Positions 1-9,454 are shown, numbered from the stretch's first letter. The stretch: DNA of 43,310 nt from Gammaproteobacteria bacterium (GCA_002690725.1 NZFS01000007.1:22064-65373); one strand, 5' to 3'. Notes: generated by a model from the letters alone, not told the origin. A program made the numbers and translations.

Positions 1-1358
1 GATTTATTTTGAGCAGCCTGAGTTCTCTCACCTTGAATAACATGGACTGTAACGGCAGTCTGATTATCTTCGGCAGTTGAAAATACCTGAGATTTTTGTG
101 TTGGAATTGTTGTATTTTTCTCTATAAGTGGAGTTGCAACACCTCCTAATGTCTCAATACCAAGAGTCAATGGAGTAACGTCTAAAAGCAAGACATCAGT
201 CGTGTCTCCTGAGAGTACCGATCCCTGAATAGCAGCGCCCACTGCTACAGCTTCATCAGGATTTAAATCTTTTCTTGGTTCTTTACCAAAGAATTCTGCA
301 ACTTTCTTTTGTACAAGAGGCATTCTAGTTTGTCCACCAACTAGTAAAATCTCATTAATATCGCCTTTAGAAAGTTTTGCATCTTTTAGAGCAAGTTTAA
401 GTGGCTCTAGACTCTTATCAACTAAATCCTCAACAAGAGATTCTAGTTTAGCTCTAGTAATTTTATGAACAAAGTGTTTTGGTCCAGAACTATCTGCAGT
501 AATATATGGTAAATTGACTTCTGTTTGTTCAGAGGAAGATAGTTCAATTTTTGCTTTTTCAGCAGCTTCTTTGAGTCTTTGTAGTGCAAGTGGATCACTT
601 TTTAAATCAAAACCAGATTCATCTTTAAATTTTTCAACAAAATAATCTATGAGCCTTAAATCAAAATCTTCGCCACCTAGAAAGGTATCACCATTGGTTG
701 ATAGAACTTCAAATTGATGTTCGCCATCAACATCAGATATTTCAATTATTGATATGTCAAAGGTTCCGCCACCAAGATCATAAACCGCAACTGTAGAGTC
801 ACCTTTACCCTTATCTAAACCATAAGCTAGTGCAGCGGCTGTTGGTTCATTAATAATTCTTTTTACATCTAGTCCTGCTATTTTGCCAGCATCTTTTGTT
901 GCCTGCCTTTGAGAATCATTAAAATATGCAGGGACTGTAATTACAGCCTCTTTTACTTCATGTCCAAGATAGTCTTCTGCTGTTTTCTTCATTTTTTTTA
1001 AGACTTCTGCCGCAACTTGAGGAGGAGCCAATTGTTTATTTGAAGCTTCAACCCATGCATCACCGTTATCAGCTTTTATGATTTTATAGGGGACCATGTC
1101 GGCATCTTTACTTACAACCTCATCATCAAAAGTTCTACCAATTAGTCTTTTAATGGCGTATAGAGTATTTTCAGGGTTTGTTACTGCTTGCCTTTTTGCA
1201 GGTAGACCAACAAGTACTTCGTCATTTTCTGTGTATGCGATTACAGAGGGAGTTGTCCTAGCGCCTTCTGCATTTTCTATAACCTTCTGTTGTTGCCCCT
1301 CAACTACAGCAACACAGCTATTTGTTGTACCTAAATCAATTCCAATAATTTTTGACAT
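1..1358 (-). CDS. dnaK: Chaperone protein DnaK (Hsp70), 3' end cut by window
   Basis: ATP-dependent Hsp70 chaperone that binds exposed hydrophobic segments of client proteins with DnaJ and GrpE in the cytoplasm. The minus-strand frame is open from the ATG at 1358 to the window edge, giving 452 of the roughly 640 residues usual for the family. Visible landmarks are DLGTTNS at 8-14 (phosphate-1 loop), DLGGGTFD at 194-201 (phosphate-2 loop) and the hydrophobic interdomain linker VLLLD at about 388-392, followed by the start of the substrate-binding beta domain. The start is supported by an AGAGGA ribosome-binding site. It lies 11 bases downstream of grpE and should be co-transcribed with it. The identification is secure; only the C-terminal lid is unseen. 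Confidence 0.97.
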   Translation of the reverse strand, partial: MSKIIGIDLGTTNSCVAVVEGQQQKVIENAEGARTTPSVIAYTENDEVLVGLPAKRQAVTNPENTLYAIKRLIGRTFDDEVVSKDADMVPYKIIKADNGDAWVEASNKQLAPPQVAAEVLKKMKKTAEDYLGHEVKEAVITVPAYFNDSQRQATKDAGKIAGLDVKRIINEPTAAALAYGLDKGKGDSTVAVYDLGGGTFDISIIEISDVDGEHQFEVLSTNGDTFLGGEDFDLRLIDYFVEKFKDESGFDLKSDPLALQRLKEAAEKAKIELSSSEQTEVNLPYITADSSGPKHFVHKITRAKLESLVEDLVDKSLEPLKLALKDAKLSKGDINEILLVGGQTRMPLVQKKVAEFFGKEPRKDLNPDEAVAVGAAIQGSVLSGDTTDVLLLDVTPLTLGIETLGGVATPLIEKNTTIPTQKSQVFSTAEDNQTAVTVHVIQGERTQAAQNK

Positions 1359-1369
1359 ACTTTTTTCCT

Positions 1370-1939
1370 CTAATTTTTAATCACAGTAACTCTGGCAGGT
1401 CTCAATACTCTCGAGTGAAGCTCCCAGCCTCTTTGAAAAATGTTTCCAACAAAGCCATCTTTTTTGGTTTCATCTTTCTCCATTGAAACAGCCTCATGTT
1501 TTTCTGGATTAAATTCCTCATTATCCGGATAGATAGGTACCATTCCGAATTTATCAAGAGTAGATTCAAAAGATTTTAAAGTTAATTCAATACCTTCTTT
1601 ATCTTCTTTCGAGGCATTTTCTGAAAGGTTTTCAAGCGCATTCTCTAAATTATCAATTACTGGTAAAAGCTCATTAAGTAGCCTCTCAGTTCCATATTTA
1701 TGAGCTTTTTCGACCTCTGATAAAGTTCTTTTAAAAGCATTATCTAGGTCTGCATTTGCACGGAGCAAAAGGCTTTCTAATTCATCTTTTTTATTAAGGA
1801 GTTCTTCATACGTTGGTGTTTCTATGACTTCATTTTCTTCTTCAGAAGCATTTTCTGAATTAGTTATTTCTTCAGATTGATTTACAACTGACTCATTGTT
1901 TTGAGGATTCTCCTCAACTGATTCTTTTTCTTTATTCAT
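1370..1939 (-). CDS. grpE: Nucleotide exchange factor GrpE
   Basis: GrpE releases ADP from DnaK and so resets the chaperone cycle; it also acts as a thermosensor in E. coli. The 189-residue protein has the usual order: a disordered, very acidic N-terminus (1-45), a long dimerising helix (about 45-110, with the family RANADLDN segment near 60-67), and a C-terminal beta wing with [10 protein letters not shown] near 142-151 and [12 protein letters not shown] at 171-182. The start has an AGGGA ribosome-binding site. It is directly followed by dnaK and preceded by a heat-shock-type promoter. The recN gene found between fur and grpE in some relatives, such as pseudomonads, is absent here. Confidence 0.96.
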   Translation of the reverse strand: MNKEKESVEENPQNNESVVNQSEEITNSENASEEENEVIETPTYEELLNKKDELESLLLRANADLDNAFKRTLSEVEKAHKYGTERLLNELLPVIDNLENALENLSENASKEDKEGIELTLKSFESTLDKFGMVPIYPDNEEFNPEKHEAVSMEKDETKKDGFVGNIFQRGWELHSRVLRPARVTVIKN

Positions 1940-1957
1940 TTCATCCCTACAAATAAT

Positions 1958-1985
1958 ATATAAGGATTTAAATTATCAGTTCAAG
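1958..1985 (-). promoter_or_regulatory. Putative sigma32 (heat-shock) promoter for grpE-dnaK
   Basis: Reading the minus strand, the fur-grpE gap carries CTTGAA (1980-1985), a 14-base spacer, then CCTTATAT (1958-1965). The sigma32 consensus is CTTGAA, 13-15 bases, CCCCATNT. The -35 matches fully and the -10 at six of seven specified positions apart from the two central Cs. It ends 18 bases before the grpE ATG and sits only six bases past the fur stop. An overlapping sigma70 reading (TTGAAC, 17 bases, ATATAT) cannot be excluded. Confidence 0.6.
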
Positions 1986-1991
1986 GGGAAT

Positions 1992-2408
1992 TTAAGATTC
2001 TAATTTTTTAACATGTAGAACTAGATTATGATCAACTAACTGGTATCCAGAATTATTAGCAATTTTGTTGAGTCTTTCAATCAATTCAGCATCCTGAAAT
2101 TCTAAGACTTTTCCAGATTCAACATCAACCATGTGCTCATGATTTTCTTCAATAACTTCATAAACTGCGTGACTTCCCTCAAAATGATGTTTTTTCACTA
2201 TTCCTGCTGCCTCAAATTGAGTTAAGACTCTATATACCGAGGCTAATCCAATATTGTTACCTGAGGTTAGTAGCTCTTTGTATATGTCTTCAGCACTAAA
2301 ATGTGCCTCTTCTTGAATAGCAGTAGATTCTAGGACTTCCATAATCTTAATTCTTGGAAGAGTTGCTTTTAGTCCTGCTTTCTTTAATTCTTTATTCTGA
2401 TTGTTCAT
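1992..2408 (-). CDS. fur: Ferric uptake regulator Fur
   Basis: Iron-responsive DNA-binding repressor. The 138-residue protein has a winged-helix N-terminus with the Fur recognition helix GLASVYRVL at 54-62, and a C-terminal dimerisation and metal domain with HEH at 90-92. Where E. coli Fur has the structural-zinc CxxC, this protein reads DVESGKV (95-101), so the zinc cysteines are missing; P. aeruginosa Fur has the same kind of DVETG replacement and works without them. It is divergent from bamE, the arrangement known in pseudomonads (fur/omlA). A TATACT -10-like box lies only eight bases from the ATG, so the message may have almost no leader. Confidence 0.95.
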   Translation of the reverse strand: MNNQNKELKKAGLKATLPRIKIMEVLESTAIQEEAHFSAEDIYKELLTSGNNIGLASVYRVLTQFEAAGIVKKHHFEGSHAVYEVIEENHEHMVDVESGKVLEFQDAELIERLNKIANNSGYQLVDHNLVLHVKKLES

Positions 2409-2416
2409 CTTAACTA

Positions 2417-2422
2417 AGTATA
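2417..2422 (-). promoter_or_regulatory. Possible -10 box for fur
   Basis: Minus-strand TATACT (five of six to TATAAT), eight bases before the fur ATG. No convincing -35 hexamer is seen 16-18 bases upstream, and no clear Fur box (GATAATGATAATCATTATC type) is visible in the gap. This is a weak call. Confidence 0.3.
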
Positions 2423-2449
2423 GTACAGTTTTTAAATTTTATTGATAAC

Positions 2450-2476
2450 TTGAGAAAAGACACTTGATATTATAAT
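2450..2476 (+). promoter_or_regulatory. Possible sigma70 promoter for bamE
   Basis: TTGAGA (2450-2455) and a perfect TATAAT (2471-2476) are separated by 15 bases, shorter than ideal. A second candidate -35, TTGATA at 2442-2447, is too far away. The -10 ends seven bases before the bamE ATG, so transcription would begin at about the start codon. Confidence 0.4.
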
Positions 2477-2483
2477 AAGTATA

Positions 2484-2837
2484 ATGAAATTTACTATGAT
2501 AAATTCCAGATTTATAACTATAATTTATACCTTTATATTGTTTACTCTAATTGTGTCTTGTTCATCATTTACTCCATATAAAGTTCCTATTCTTCAAGGA
2601 AATATTTATGACGAGGAAGATATATCGAAATTAACTCAGGGTTTAACAAAAGATCAAGTCCAATTTATATTTGGTACGTCATTGATTAGAGATCCGTTCC
2701 ACGCCAATAGGTGGGATTATTATTATTCTATTCAAGTCGGTGATGAGCTTTTGGATGAAATGAAATTATCTATAAACTTTAACAGTGATGGTCTCGTAGA
2801 TAATTGGACTATTGAAGAAATCGATATAACTGATTAG
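2484..2837 (+). CDS. bamE: Outer membrane assembly lipoprotein BamE (SmpA/OmlA)
   Basis: Small lipoprotein of the BAM complex, which folds beta-barrel proteins into the outer membrane. The 117-residue protein opens with a hydrophobic signal peptide ending in a lipobox LIVSC, giving Cys26 as the lipidated residue. The mature part shows the family pattern: a QGN motif, then a KLTQGLTKDQV helix, FGTSLIRDPF and a W-x-YYY beta strand. It is divergent from fur and convergent with ratA; the two stop codons overlap within the four bases 2834-2837. An alternative start four codons in is possible but no ribosome-binding site distinguishes them. Confidence 0.92.
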   Translation: MKFTMINSRFITIIYTFILFTLIVSCSSFTPYKVPILQGNIYDEEDISKLTQGLTKDQVQFIFGTSLIRDPFHANRWDYYYSIQVGDELLDEMKLSINFNSDGLVDNWTIEEIDITD

Positions 2838-3262
2838 TACTTTAATTTTAACTTTTCTACAAATGCTTCTAAAGCACTTTCACAAAAACCATTTATAACT
2901 TTATCCGTAATTAAATTTTCTAAAATGAATGGCAGTTCAAATTCAGCATCAAAACTTATATCTGTACTTGAACTTTCATTTTCTCTAACTGACCACTTAC
3001 CTTTAAAAAATTCAAACGGGCCTTCAATTTGTTCTATATTGATTGTATTGTCTGTTAAGATATTTTTCGAACTTACTGAATAAGTTTTCAAAAAAAAATT
3101 AAAGGTAAGTTCTCCTATTTCGTAATCATCGTTTTTTTCAAGTAACTTAGCTTTAGAACATCCTGGAATAAATTCCGAATAATTTTCAAACCTAGCTATT
3201 TGATTAAAAACTTGTTTGCTATCAGCTTTGACAGATCCAGAAAAATTTAACTTTCTTGCCAC
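2834..3262 (-). CDS. ratA: RatA/PasT-like START-domain protein (ubiquinone-binding Coq10 family)
   Basis: 142-residue single-domain polyketide cyclase/START-fold protein. The FIPGC motif (31-35) and overall length match the RatA/PasT family next to bamE and smpB in many Gammaproteobacteria. In E. coli RatA was reported to block 70S ribosome association, while its mitochondrial relative Coq10 binds ubiquinone; which role applies here cannot be told from sequence. The partner gene rnfH (ratB) is not present next to it. It starts with GTG one base after the stop of the NSS transporter, so translation is probably coupled. The family call is good; the function is uncertain. Confidence 0.85.
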   Translation of the reverse strand: MARKLNFSGSVKADSKQVFNQIARFENYSEFIPGCSKAKLLEKNDDYEIGELTFNFFLKTYSVSSKNILTDNTINIEQIEGPFEFFKGKWSVRENESSSTDISFDAEFELPFILENLITDKVINGFCESALEAFVEKLKLKY

Positions 3263-3263
3263 T

Positions 3264-4589
3264 TTAGAAAAGTTGCGATATCAATACAATTCCAACACCA
3301 ATAGGCGCAACAAACTTTATAAAGATTCGCCATATTTGATATATAGCCTGATTAATATCACCAAGCTCATCCTTGATTAAAGATTCTTTCATAAACCAAC
3401 CAATAAATATTGCTATGAGCATGCCTCCAAGAGGCTGCATGATATTTACAGATATTAATTCAACATTTTCTTGGAAGAAGTTATTTCCATCTTTATCAAA
3501 ACCAAAAGCAGTTCCAATGCCGATAAGCCAGCAAGTTAAAGAAATTATTATTGCTGATTTTGTTCTTGAAAGGTATTCCTCCTCAGCAAGATATGCAACG
3601 CCAGGCTCTAATATTGAAATTGAAGAACTAAGAGCTGCTACTGATAATAATATAAAAAAGATTGGGCCAATAATATTCCCAAAATCCATTGTGTTAAATG
3701 CTGCTTGAAGTGAAATAAAAACAAGTCCAGCACCATCACTGGCCTCAAGACCTTGTATTGCAAATATAATAGGAAAAACTGCTAATCCTGCCATTATTGC
3801 AACAAGCGTATCTAGAGCTGCTACGCTAACAGAGGTTGAAGCAATATTTTGATCTTTCGACATATATGCCCCGTAAGCCATAATTGATCCCATACCTAAA
3901 CTTAAGCTGAAAAAAGCTTGCCCCATTGCAACTAAAAAAGTCTCTGAAGTTATTTTAGTAAAATCTGGTTTGAACAAGAAAGCTAAAGCCTCTTTAAAAG
4001 CTCCATTAATAATTCCATATACAACCATAATTATTAGGAGCAATCCAAGCATTGGCATTAAGATTTTAACCATTCTTCCAATACCCTTTTTTACACCAGC
4101 AGAAACAATAAACATTGTTAAGCCCATAAATATGGTATGCCACAACATAAGCTCTTTAGGCGAGTTCACTATAGACAAAAATTGTCCAGCAGTATCAAGA
4201 TCATTTGAAGATGCGGAAACAAAAATATACTTAAGACAAATGCCAGCGATTACACTGTAAAAAGAAAGTATTAATATTCCAGCAGATATACCTATCCATC
4301 CAACTCCTTGCCATGCGGATGAAACATCTGAATCAATTGCGGACTTTTTCATAGAATTGATTGGACTGTTTCCAGATCTTCTACCAATCAAAATTTCACT
4401 CAACATTATCGGTAGTCCAATTAAAACAATGCATAATAAATATATTAGAACGAATGCACCGCCCCCTTCTGTACCTGCCTTGTATGGAAATCCCCATATA
4501 TTGCCCAATCCAACAGCAGAACCAGTTGCTGCAAGAACGAATGTCCATTTTCCAATCCAAGTACCATGAGATTTGAGTGTTTTTTGCAT
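3264..4589 (-). CDS. Sodium-dependent transporter, NSS/SNF family
   Basis: Inner-membrane Na+-coupled symporter of the neurotransmitter:sodium symporter family (LeuT/MhsT fold), presumably for an amino acid or related small solute; the substrate cannot be predicted. At 441 residues with about 11-12 hydrophobic segments it fits the shorter bacterial members. TM1 has GSAVGLGNIWGFPY (residues about 23-36) and TM8 has AALSSSISILE, both contributing to the Na+ and substrate sites in LeuT. The usual GNxWRFPY arginine of the outer gate is glycine here. It lies two to eight bases from its neighbours, between a DUF3429-like gene and ratA, and has no obvious ribosome-binding site. Confidence 0.9.
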   Translation of the reverse strand: MQKTLKSHGTWIGKWTFVLAATGSAVGLGNIWGFPYKAGTEGGGAFVLIYLLCIVLIGLPIMLSEILIGRRSGNSPINSMKKSAIDSDVSSAWQGVGWIGISAGILILSFYSVIAGICLKYIFVSASSNDLDTAGQFLSIVNSPKELMLWHTIFMGLTMFIVSAGVKKGIGRMVKILMPMLGLLLIIMVVYGIINGAFKEALAFLFKPDFTKITSETFLVAMGQAFFSLSLGMGSIMAYGAYMSKDQNIASTSVSVAALDTLVAIMAGLAVFPIIFAIQGLEASDGAGLVFISLQAAFNTMDFGNIIGPIFFILLSVAALSSSISILEPGVAYLAEEEYLSRTKSAIIISLTCWLIGIGTAFGFDKDGNNFFQENVELISVNIMQPLGGMLIAIFIGWFMKESLIKDELGDINQAIYQIWRIFIKFVAPIGVGIVLISQLF

Positions 4590-4597
4590 AATATTAT

Positions 4598-5083
4598 TTA
4601 TAAGTATGGGCTACTGTATGGGTTTATCCAATACCCTATTGATATTAAAAAACTAATACAAACTAGTAGAGTAAGAATTTTTCTAAATTTTTTATAATCT
4701 TGATCTTTTTCATTAAAGATCCATGTTGATTTTTCAAAAACATAAAAAAGATAAAAGCCAACAATTGAAATTATCAATGAGGTGAGAATAAATTCAAAAA
4801 ATATCAGAAGTAAAGTTAAGCATCCAATTAAACTAAATCCTATTCCAATCGATAGGTTAAACACTTGATTTTGTTGATCATCCCTCCAACCCCAAGCAAA
4901 TCCTCCTAAGAACGTTATTATTATTGACCCGTAGGCTATTTGAAAAGCAATAAAAATTTTGCTTATTTCTCCACCTATAATCCAAGGCAAAAGAGAAAAC
5001 AAAGCAAAAGGTATAAAACCTATATAGCCAAAAGTTGATTTAATATTTGTAATATTCAATTTTTTACTCTGAAAATATTGCAC
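4598..5083 (-). CDS. DUF3429-like integral membrane protein
   Basis: 161-residue membrane protein of unknown function. It has a short basic N-terminus followed by about five hydrophobic segments. The YGSIIITFLGGFAWGW stretch (around 52-67) and the preceding GYIGFIPFALFSLLPW resemble the DUF3429 family signature, an uncharacterised inner-membrane family. The first residue is 27 bases from the divergent smpB start. The gene is followed after eight bases by the NSS transporter, so they likely form an operon with ratA. The family call rests on motif memory only. Confidence 0.65.
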   Translation of the reverse strand: MQYFQSKKLNITNIKSTFGYIGFIPFALFSLLPWIIGGEISKIFIAFQIAYGSIIITFLGGFAWGWRDDQQNQVFNLSIGIGFSLIGCLTLLLIFFEFILTSLIISIVGFYLFYVFEKSTWIFNEKDQDYKKFRKILTLLVCISFLISIGYWINPYSSPYL

Positions 5084-5110
5084 TTAAATTTTCAAAATAC
5101 ATAATAAAGT

Positions 5111-5581
5111 ATGTCTAAAGAAAAACCTGCATTAATTGTAAAGAATAAAAATGCATCTAGAAACTATAAATTAGATGAAAGTTTTCAAGCTGGAATTGTC
5201 TTAGAAGGTTGGGAAGTAAAATCGCTAAGACAGTCTAAGGTTGATGTAAAAAATTCATATGTAAATATCAAAAAAGGTGAGGCTTGGCTTATTGGAGTCA
5301 AAATTGATAGTCCAGCATCTTTAAAACAAGAAGATATAGATTTGACTAAATCAAGAAAACTTTTACTTCATAAAAAAGAAATTGAAAAGATAGAAAGATT
5401 GAAGGGTGAGAAAGGACTTACTTGTGTTTTAACAAAAATTTACTGGAAAGATAATTTAATTAAATGTGATATTGCCATGGGTAAAGGCAAAAAGCATAGA
5501 GACCAAAGAGAGGATATCAAAAAAAGAAATTGGGAAAGAGATCAAGGAAGAATTCTTAAAAATTCAAGAAAATCCTCCTAA
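5111..5581 (+). CDS. smpB: SsrA-binding protein SmpB
   Basis: RNA-binding partner of tmRNA in trans-translation. It brings alanyl-tmRNA to stalled ribosomes and mimics a codon-anticodon pair. The 156-residue protein has the OB-fold core with GIVLEGWEVKSLR at 28-40 and a basic C-terminal tail (about 130-156, with RDQREDIKKRNWERDQGR) that inserts into the empty mRNA channel. The length matches E. coli (160). The gene stands immediately upstream of ssrA, as in E. coli. A CATAAT box ends five bases before the ATG and there is no Shine-Dalgarno, so a leaderless transcript is possible. Confidence 0.96.
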   Translation: MSKEKPALIVKNKNASRNYKLDESFQAGIVLEGWEVKSLRQSKVDVKNSYVNIKKGEAWLIGVKIDSPASLKQEDIDLTKSRKLLLHKKEIEKIERLKGEKGLTCVLTKIYWKDNLIKCDIAMGKGKKHRDQREDIKKRNWERDQGRILKNSRKSS

Positions 5582-5610
5582 TCGAATCAAAAAAAATATT
5601 CATGTATAAT
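5582..5610 (+). promoter_or_regulatory. Sigma70-type promoter of ssrA
   Basis: A perfect TATAAT (5605-5610) lies 12 bases before the mature tmRNA end. A weak -35, TCGAAT at 5582-5587 (three of six), lies at the ideal 17-base spacing. It directly follows the smpB stop, giving ssrA its own transcription start. Confidence 0.6.
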
Positions 5611-5622
5611 TCCTTTCCTTAT

Positions 5623-5969
5623 GGGGGCGAATAGGGTTCGACGTTTCTACTGGACTCCGAAACGCATGCCAAGATTGTAGTAATTCTTGTAAAACATACT
5701 ACAAAAAAATAGTTGCAAATAACGACAACTACGCTTTAGCAGCTTAATGCTAACCGATGCAAGAATTGACTGTGGTTTGAAGCATTGGCTAAACACACAG
5801 TCTAGCCAAGCTATATTGCTTGGATATAGTTTGGTAAAAACTTAATCAAGCTAGCTTTTATGCCCTGCTCTTCGGGTGATAAAAGTTAAAAATAATAGAA
5901 TGAGCTATGCATGTAGAAGTTAGGCTGAAGGATTGACGGACGCGGGTTCAATTCCCGCCGCCTCCACCA
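5623..5969 (+). ncRNA. ssrA: Transfer-messenger RNA (tmRNA, SsrA)
   Basis: Rescues ribosomes stalled on broken mRNA and tags the product for proteolysis. The ends form the tRNA-like acceptor: GGGGGCG at 5623-5629 pairs with CGCCTCC at 5959-5965, followed by A and an encoded CCA. The T arm (GCGGG TTCAATT CCCGC) is intact and the 5' GGGTTCGACG block is the conserved tmRNA D-domain signature. The tag reading frame starts with GCA at 5715 in the context ATAGTTGCA, close to E. coli TTTAGTCGCA. It is a one-piece, 347-base molecule with smpB just upstream. Confidence 0.97.
5715..5747 (+). other. tmRNA proteolysis-tag reading frame (ANNDNYALAA)
   Basis: Ten codons from the resume codon GCA to TAA encode ANNDNYALAA. 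E. coli uses ANDENYALAA, so only positions 3 and 4 differ and the terminal ALAA degron read by ClpXP/ClpAP is kept. The mid-tag asparagines change the SspB-recognised region slightly. Confidence 0.92.
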
Positions 5970-5991
5970 TTTTCATAATAATTCGTATAAA

Positions 5992-6010
5992 TATAGACAT
6001 ATTGTCTATA
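5992..6010 (+). repeat. AT-rich inverted repeat between ssrA and rpsT
   Basis: TATAGACA and TGTCTATA form perfect 8-base arms around a 3-base loop, 22 bases after the tmRNA 3' end and 25 bases before rpsT. There is no T tract after the stem and little G+C, so it is not a classical terminator. It may be a processing site or operator. Confidence 0.5.
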
Positions 6011-6035
6011 GATTATTAAACTACGCATCTAAATT

Positions 6036-7322
<1,287 letters not shown>

Positions 7323-7580
7323 TTATTGAGGAATAACGTTAGCTGTTTTTCTTTTTTTAGGGCCTTTATAAGTAAATTGAACAATGCCTGAGGACTTAGC
7401 GAATAAAGTATCATCTTTACCAATACCAACATTTAGACCAGGATGAGTATTTGTGCCTCTTTGGCGAATAAGAATTTCACCAGCTTTGACCAGCTGACCA
7501 CCAAATCTTTTTACACCAAGTCTCTTTGAGTTGGAATCTCTACCATTCTTACTTGATCCACCTGCTTTCTTATGAGCCAT
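7323..7580 (-). CDS. rpmA: 50S ribosomal protein L27
   Basis: L27 reaches toward the peptidyl transferase centre with its N-terminal tail. The 85-residue protein starts [16 protein letters not shown], the canonical form without the cleaved N-terminal extension found in Firmicutes. The ATG overlaps the rplU stop as TAATG, so translation is coupled. Confidence 0.97.
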   Translation of the reverse strand: MAHKKAGGSSKNGRDSNSKRLGVKRFGGQLVKAGEILIRQRGTNTHPGLNVGIGKDDTLFAKSSGIVQFTYKGPKKRKTANVIPQ

Positions 7581-7900
7581 TATTTACTCTCTAATTTTAT
7601 ATTTTTAATTTCAACCTGAGAATGCTTTGCCCGATGCCCTATTTTGCGCATGCTGTGCTTTCTTCTTCTGAAGCGGAGAATAGATATTTTGTCTGCTTTT
7701 ACAACATCCTTAACTTCAGCAGTAACCTTTACATTATCAAGATATGGTTGACCTACTTCAACATTGTCTCCATCAACATACAATAATACGTTATCAAAAG
7801 TAATTTTCTTACCAACATCATCTTTTAAAAGATCTATTGATAAAATCATGCCTTTTTCAACTTTATGCTGTTTTCCGCCTGTTTCTATAACTGCATACAT
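7580..7900 (-). CDS. rplU: 50S ribosomal protein L21
   Basis: 23S rRNA-binding protein of the large subunit. The 106-residue product opens [14 protein letters not shown], diagnostic for L21, and has the basic [18 protein letters not shown] segment near 77-94. It is first gene of rplU-rpmA-obgE, with a strong promoter 25 bases upstream, and is divergent from ispB as in E. coli. Confidence 0.97.
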   Translation of the reverse strand: MYAVIETGGKQHKVEKGMILSIDLLKDDVGKKITFDNVLLYVDGDNVEVGQPYLDNVKVTAEVKDVVKADKISILRFRRRKHSMRKIGHRAKHSQVEIKNIKLESK

Positions 7901-7924
7901 AATATAATCCTAAAAAACCCGCAA

Positions 7925-7953
7925 AATATACGCTTTAATGAAGAAATTATCAA
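7925..7953 (-). promoter_or_regulatory. Sigma70 promoter of rplU-rpmA-obgE
   Basis: On the minus strand TTGATA (7948-7953; five of six) and TATATT (7925-7930; five of six) are separated by exactly 17 bases. The start would lie about 17 bases before the rplU ATG. The discriminator after the -10 reads TTGCGGG, G+C-rich for this genome. Confidence 0.75.
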
Positions 7954-7988
7954 TACTTAAGAAACATTTTGCTCAAAAATAAAAGAGT

Positions 7989-8933
7989 ATGAAAAAAAAT
8001 ACTGAAATTACGAAAGAAATTAAATCTGTTGAAAAGTTAATTAAAAAAGACCTAAGTAAAGAAAAAATTATTTCAGGTCTATACAAATATATTTTTAAAT
8101 CAAGTGGTAAGAAAATACGTGCTAAATTGAGCCTAATTTCTTCATCAACAAAAAATCATAAAGACAGACTTAAACTTGCGTCTGTAATTGAACTGCTTCA
8201 TACAGCAACGTTAGTTCATGATGATGTTGTTGATAATTCTTTGATAAGACGTGGAGCAAAGTCTGTAAATAATATCTGGACAAATTCCCATGGAGTTTTA
8301 ATTGGAGATTATATTTACTCAAAGGCGTTCATGTTGATGGTTGACATAGGCAACAAAAAAATACTCAAAGAATTGGCCAATGCTACTAATGATATTTCAC
8401 AAGGTGAGCTAATCCAACTTGAGTCAGTTCAAAATATCAATATTTCAATTAATAAGCTAAAGAAGATTAGCTTCTATAAAACTGGTCGTCTCTTTGAGGC
8501 TGCAGCCAAAACAGGCGCAATTCTCACTAGTAATAGTCAGGCTTATATAAAAAACATCAGTGAATGTGCGAAGAATTTAGGTATGGTATTTCAAATAAGA
8601 GATGATTTACTTGACTACTCTCCTGAAATTGAAATTGGAAAACCTGCTTTCCAGGATATCAAAGAAGGAAAAGTAACTTATCCATTTTTCTATGCCTTTA
8701 AAAACGCTAATCAAATGGAGCAAAGAAAATTAAGAACATATCTTGGAAATAAGAAATTAAATACTTCTGAAGTAAATTATTTGATTACAAAATTAGATGG
8801 TATTAAAAAAACTGAACAACTTGCAAGAAAATATCACATAAAAGCAATTGAGAGTGCCAAGAGGATAAATAATCTCTCCGTTAGACAGGAAATGATAGAA
8901 TTAACAAACATTGCACTAACAAGAAAAAAATGA
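7989..8933 (+). CDS. ispB: Polyprenyl (octaprenyl-type) diphosphate synthase
   Basis: All-trans polyprenyl diphosphate synthase that makes the isoprenoid side chain of ubiquinone from FPP and IPP. The 314-residue protein has both aspartate-rich motifs: DDVVD at 78-82 (first, FARM) and DDLLD at 205-209 (second, SARM), with GKKIRAKL near 40-47. It is divergent from rplU, the ispB position in E. coli. Chain length cannot be fixed from sequence. Its stop overlaps the fabA start as ATGA, which couples it to fatty acid genes. Confidence 0.92.
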   Translation: MKKNTEITKEIKSVEKLIKKDLSKEKIISGLYKYIFKSSGKKIRAKLSLISSSTKNHKDRLKLASVIELLHTATLVHDDVVDNSLIRRGAKSVNNIWTNSHGVLIGDYIYSKAFMLMVDIGNKKILKELANATNDISQGELIQLESVQNINISINKLKKISFYKTGRLFEAAAKTGAILTSNSQAYIKNISECAKNLGMVFQIRDDLLDYSPEIEIGKPAFQDIKEGKVTYPFFYAFKNANQMEQRKLRTYLGNKKLNTSEVNYLITKLDGIKKTEQLARKYHIKAIESAKRINNLSVRQEMIELTNIALTRKK

Positions 8934-9454
8934 AGTTTAACCCTAAGAATACATACAATAAAGAAGAACTTATTGCATGCTCAAATGGTGACTTATTTAC
9001 TAAGGAGGGAGATGGTAGATTGCCCTCAGACCTAATGCTGATGTTTGATGAAATAATTAATATTGATGATTTTTCAGGATATTATAAAAAAGGTTCAATT
9101 GAAGCTGTTCTTAATATAAATCCTGACCTTTGGTTTTTTAAATATCACTTTAAAGAAGATCCTGTTATGCCAGGATGTCTTGGTCTTGATGCAATGTGGC
9201 AATTACTTGGATTTTATCTTTTATGGACAGGGTTACCTGGTATTGGAAGAGCCTTGGGTGCAGATAATATAAAATTTTTTGGTCAAGTACTTCCAAAAGC
9301 AAAAAAAGTTGTATACAAGTTAGATATTAAAAGAGTAATTAATAGAGGTGCTATAGTTGGCTTAGCAGATGGTGAAATGTTTGTAGATGAGAAGAAAATC
9401 TATAGTGCTGAAAAGCTAAAAGTTGGATTGTTTAAAGATCCTAGCAATTTTTGA
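8930..9454 (+). CDS. fabA: 3-hydroxydecanoyl-ACP dehydratase/isomerase FabA
   Basis: Dehydrates 3-hydroxydecanoyl-ACP and isomerises trans-2- to cis-3-decenoyl-ACP, the branch point for unsaturated fatty acids. The 174-residue hot-dog protein (E. coli 172) carries the active-site pair His73 (in [13 protein letters not shown]) and Asp87 (in [11 protein letters not shown]). The start overlaps the ispB stop by four bases and its own stop overlaps the fabB start (TGATG), so all three are likely translated as one coupled set. Confidence 0.96.
   Translation: MKFNPKNTYNKEELIACSNGDLFTKEGDGRLPSDLMLMFDEIINIDDFSGYYKKGSIEAVLNINPDLWFFKYHFKEDPVMPGCLGLDAMWQLLGFYLLWTGLPGIGRALGADNIKFFGQVLPKAKKVVYKLDIKRVINRGAIVGLADGEMFVDEKKIYSAEKLKVGLFKDPSNF

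Noticed and set aside
1096..1380. 94-codon plus-strand open frame
   Set aside because: Lies antisense inside dnaK and has no family resemblance or start signal; shadow of the real gene.
2409..2483. Fur box for autoregulation between fur and bamE
   Set aside because: Several AT-rich hexamers resemble GATAAT loosely, but no 19-base match to the consensus was found; the AT background explains them.
2834..3262. RatA as part of a toxin-antitoxin pair
   Set aside because: No adjacent rnfH/ratB or other antitoxin-like gene; the START-domain family member may be a ubiquinone-binding Coq10 type.
3373..4576. Several plus-strand open frames of 70-111 codons
   Set aside because: All are antisense to the NSS transporter, whose frame is intact and recognisable.
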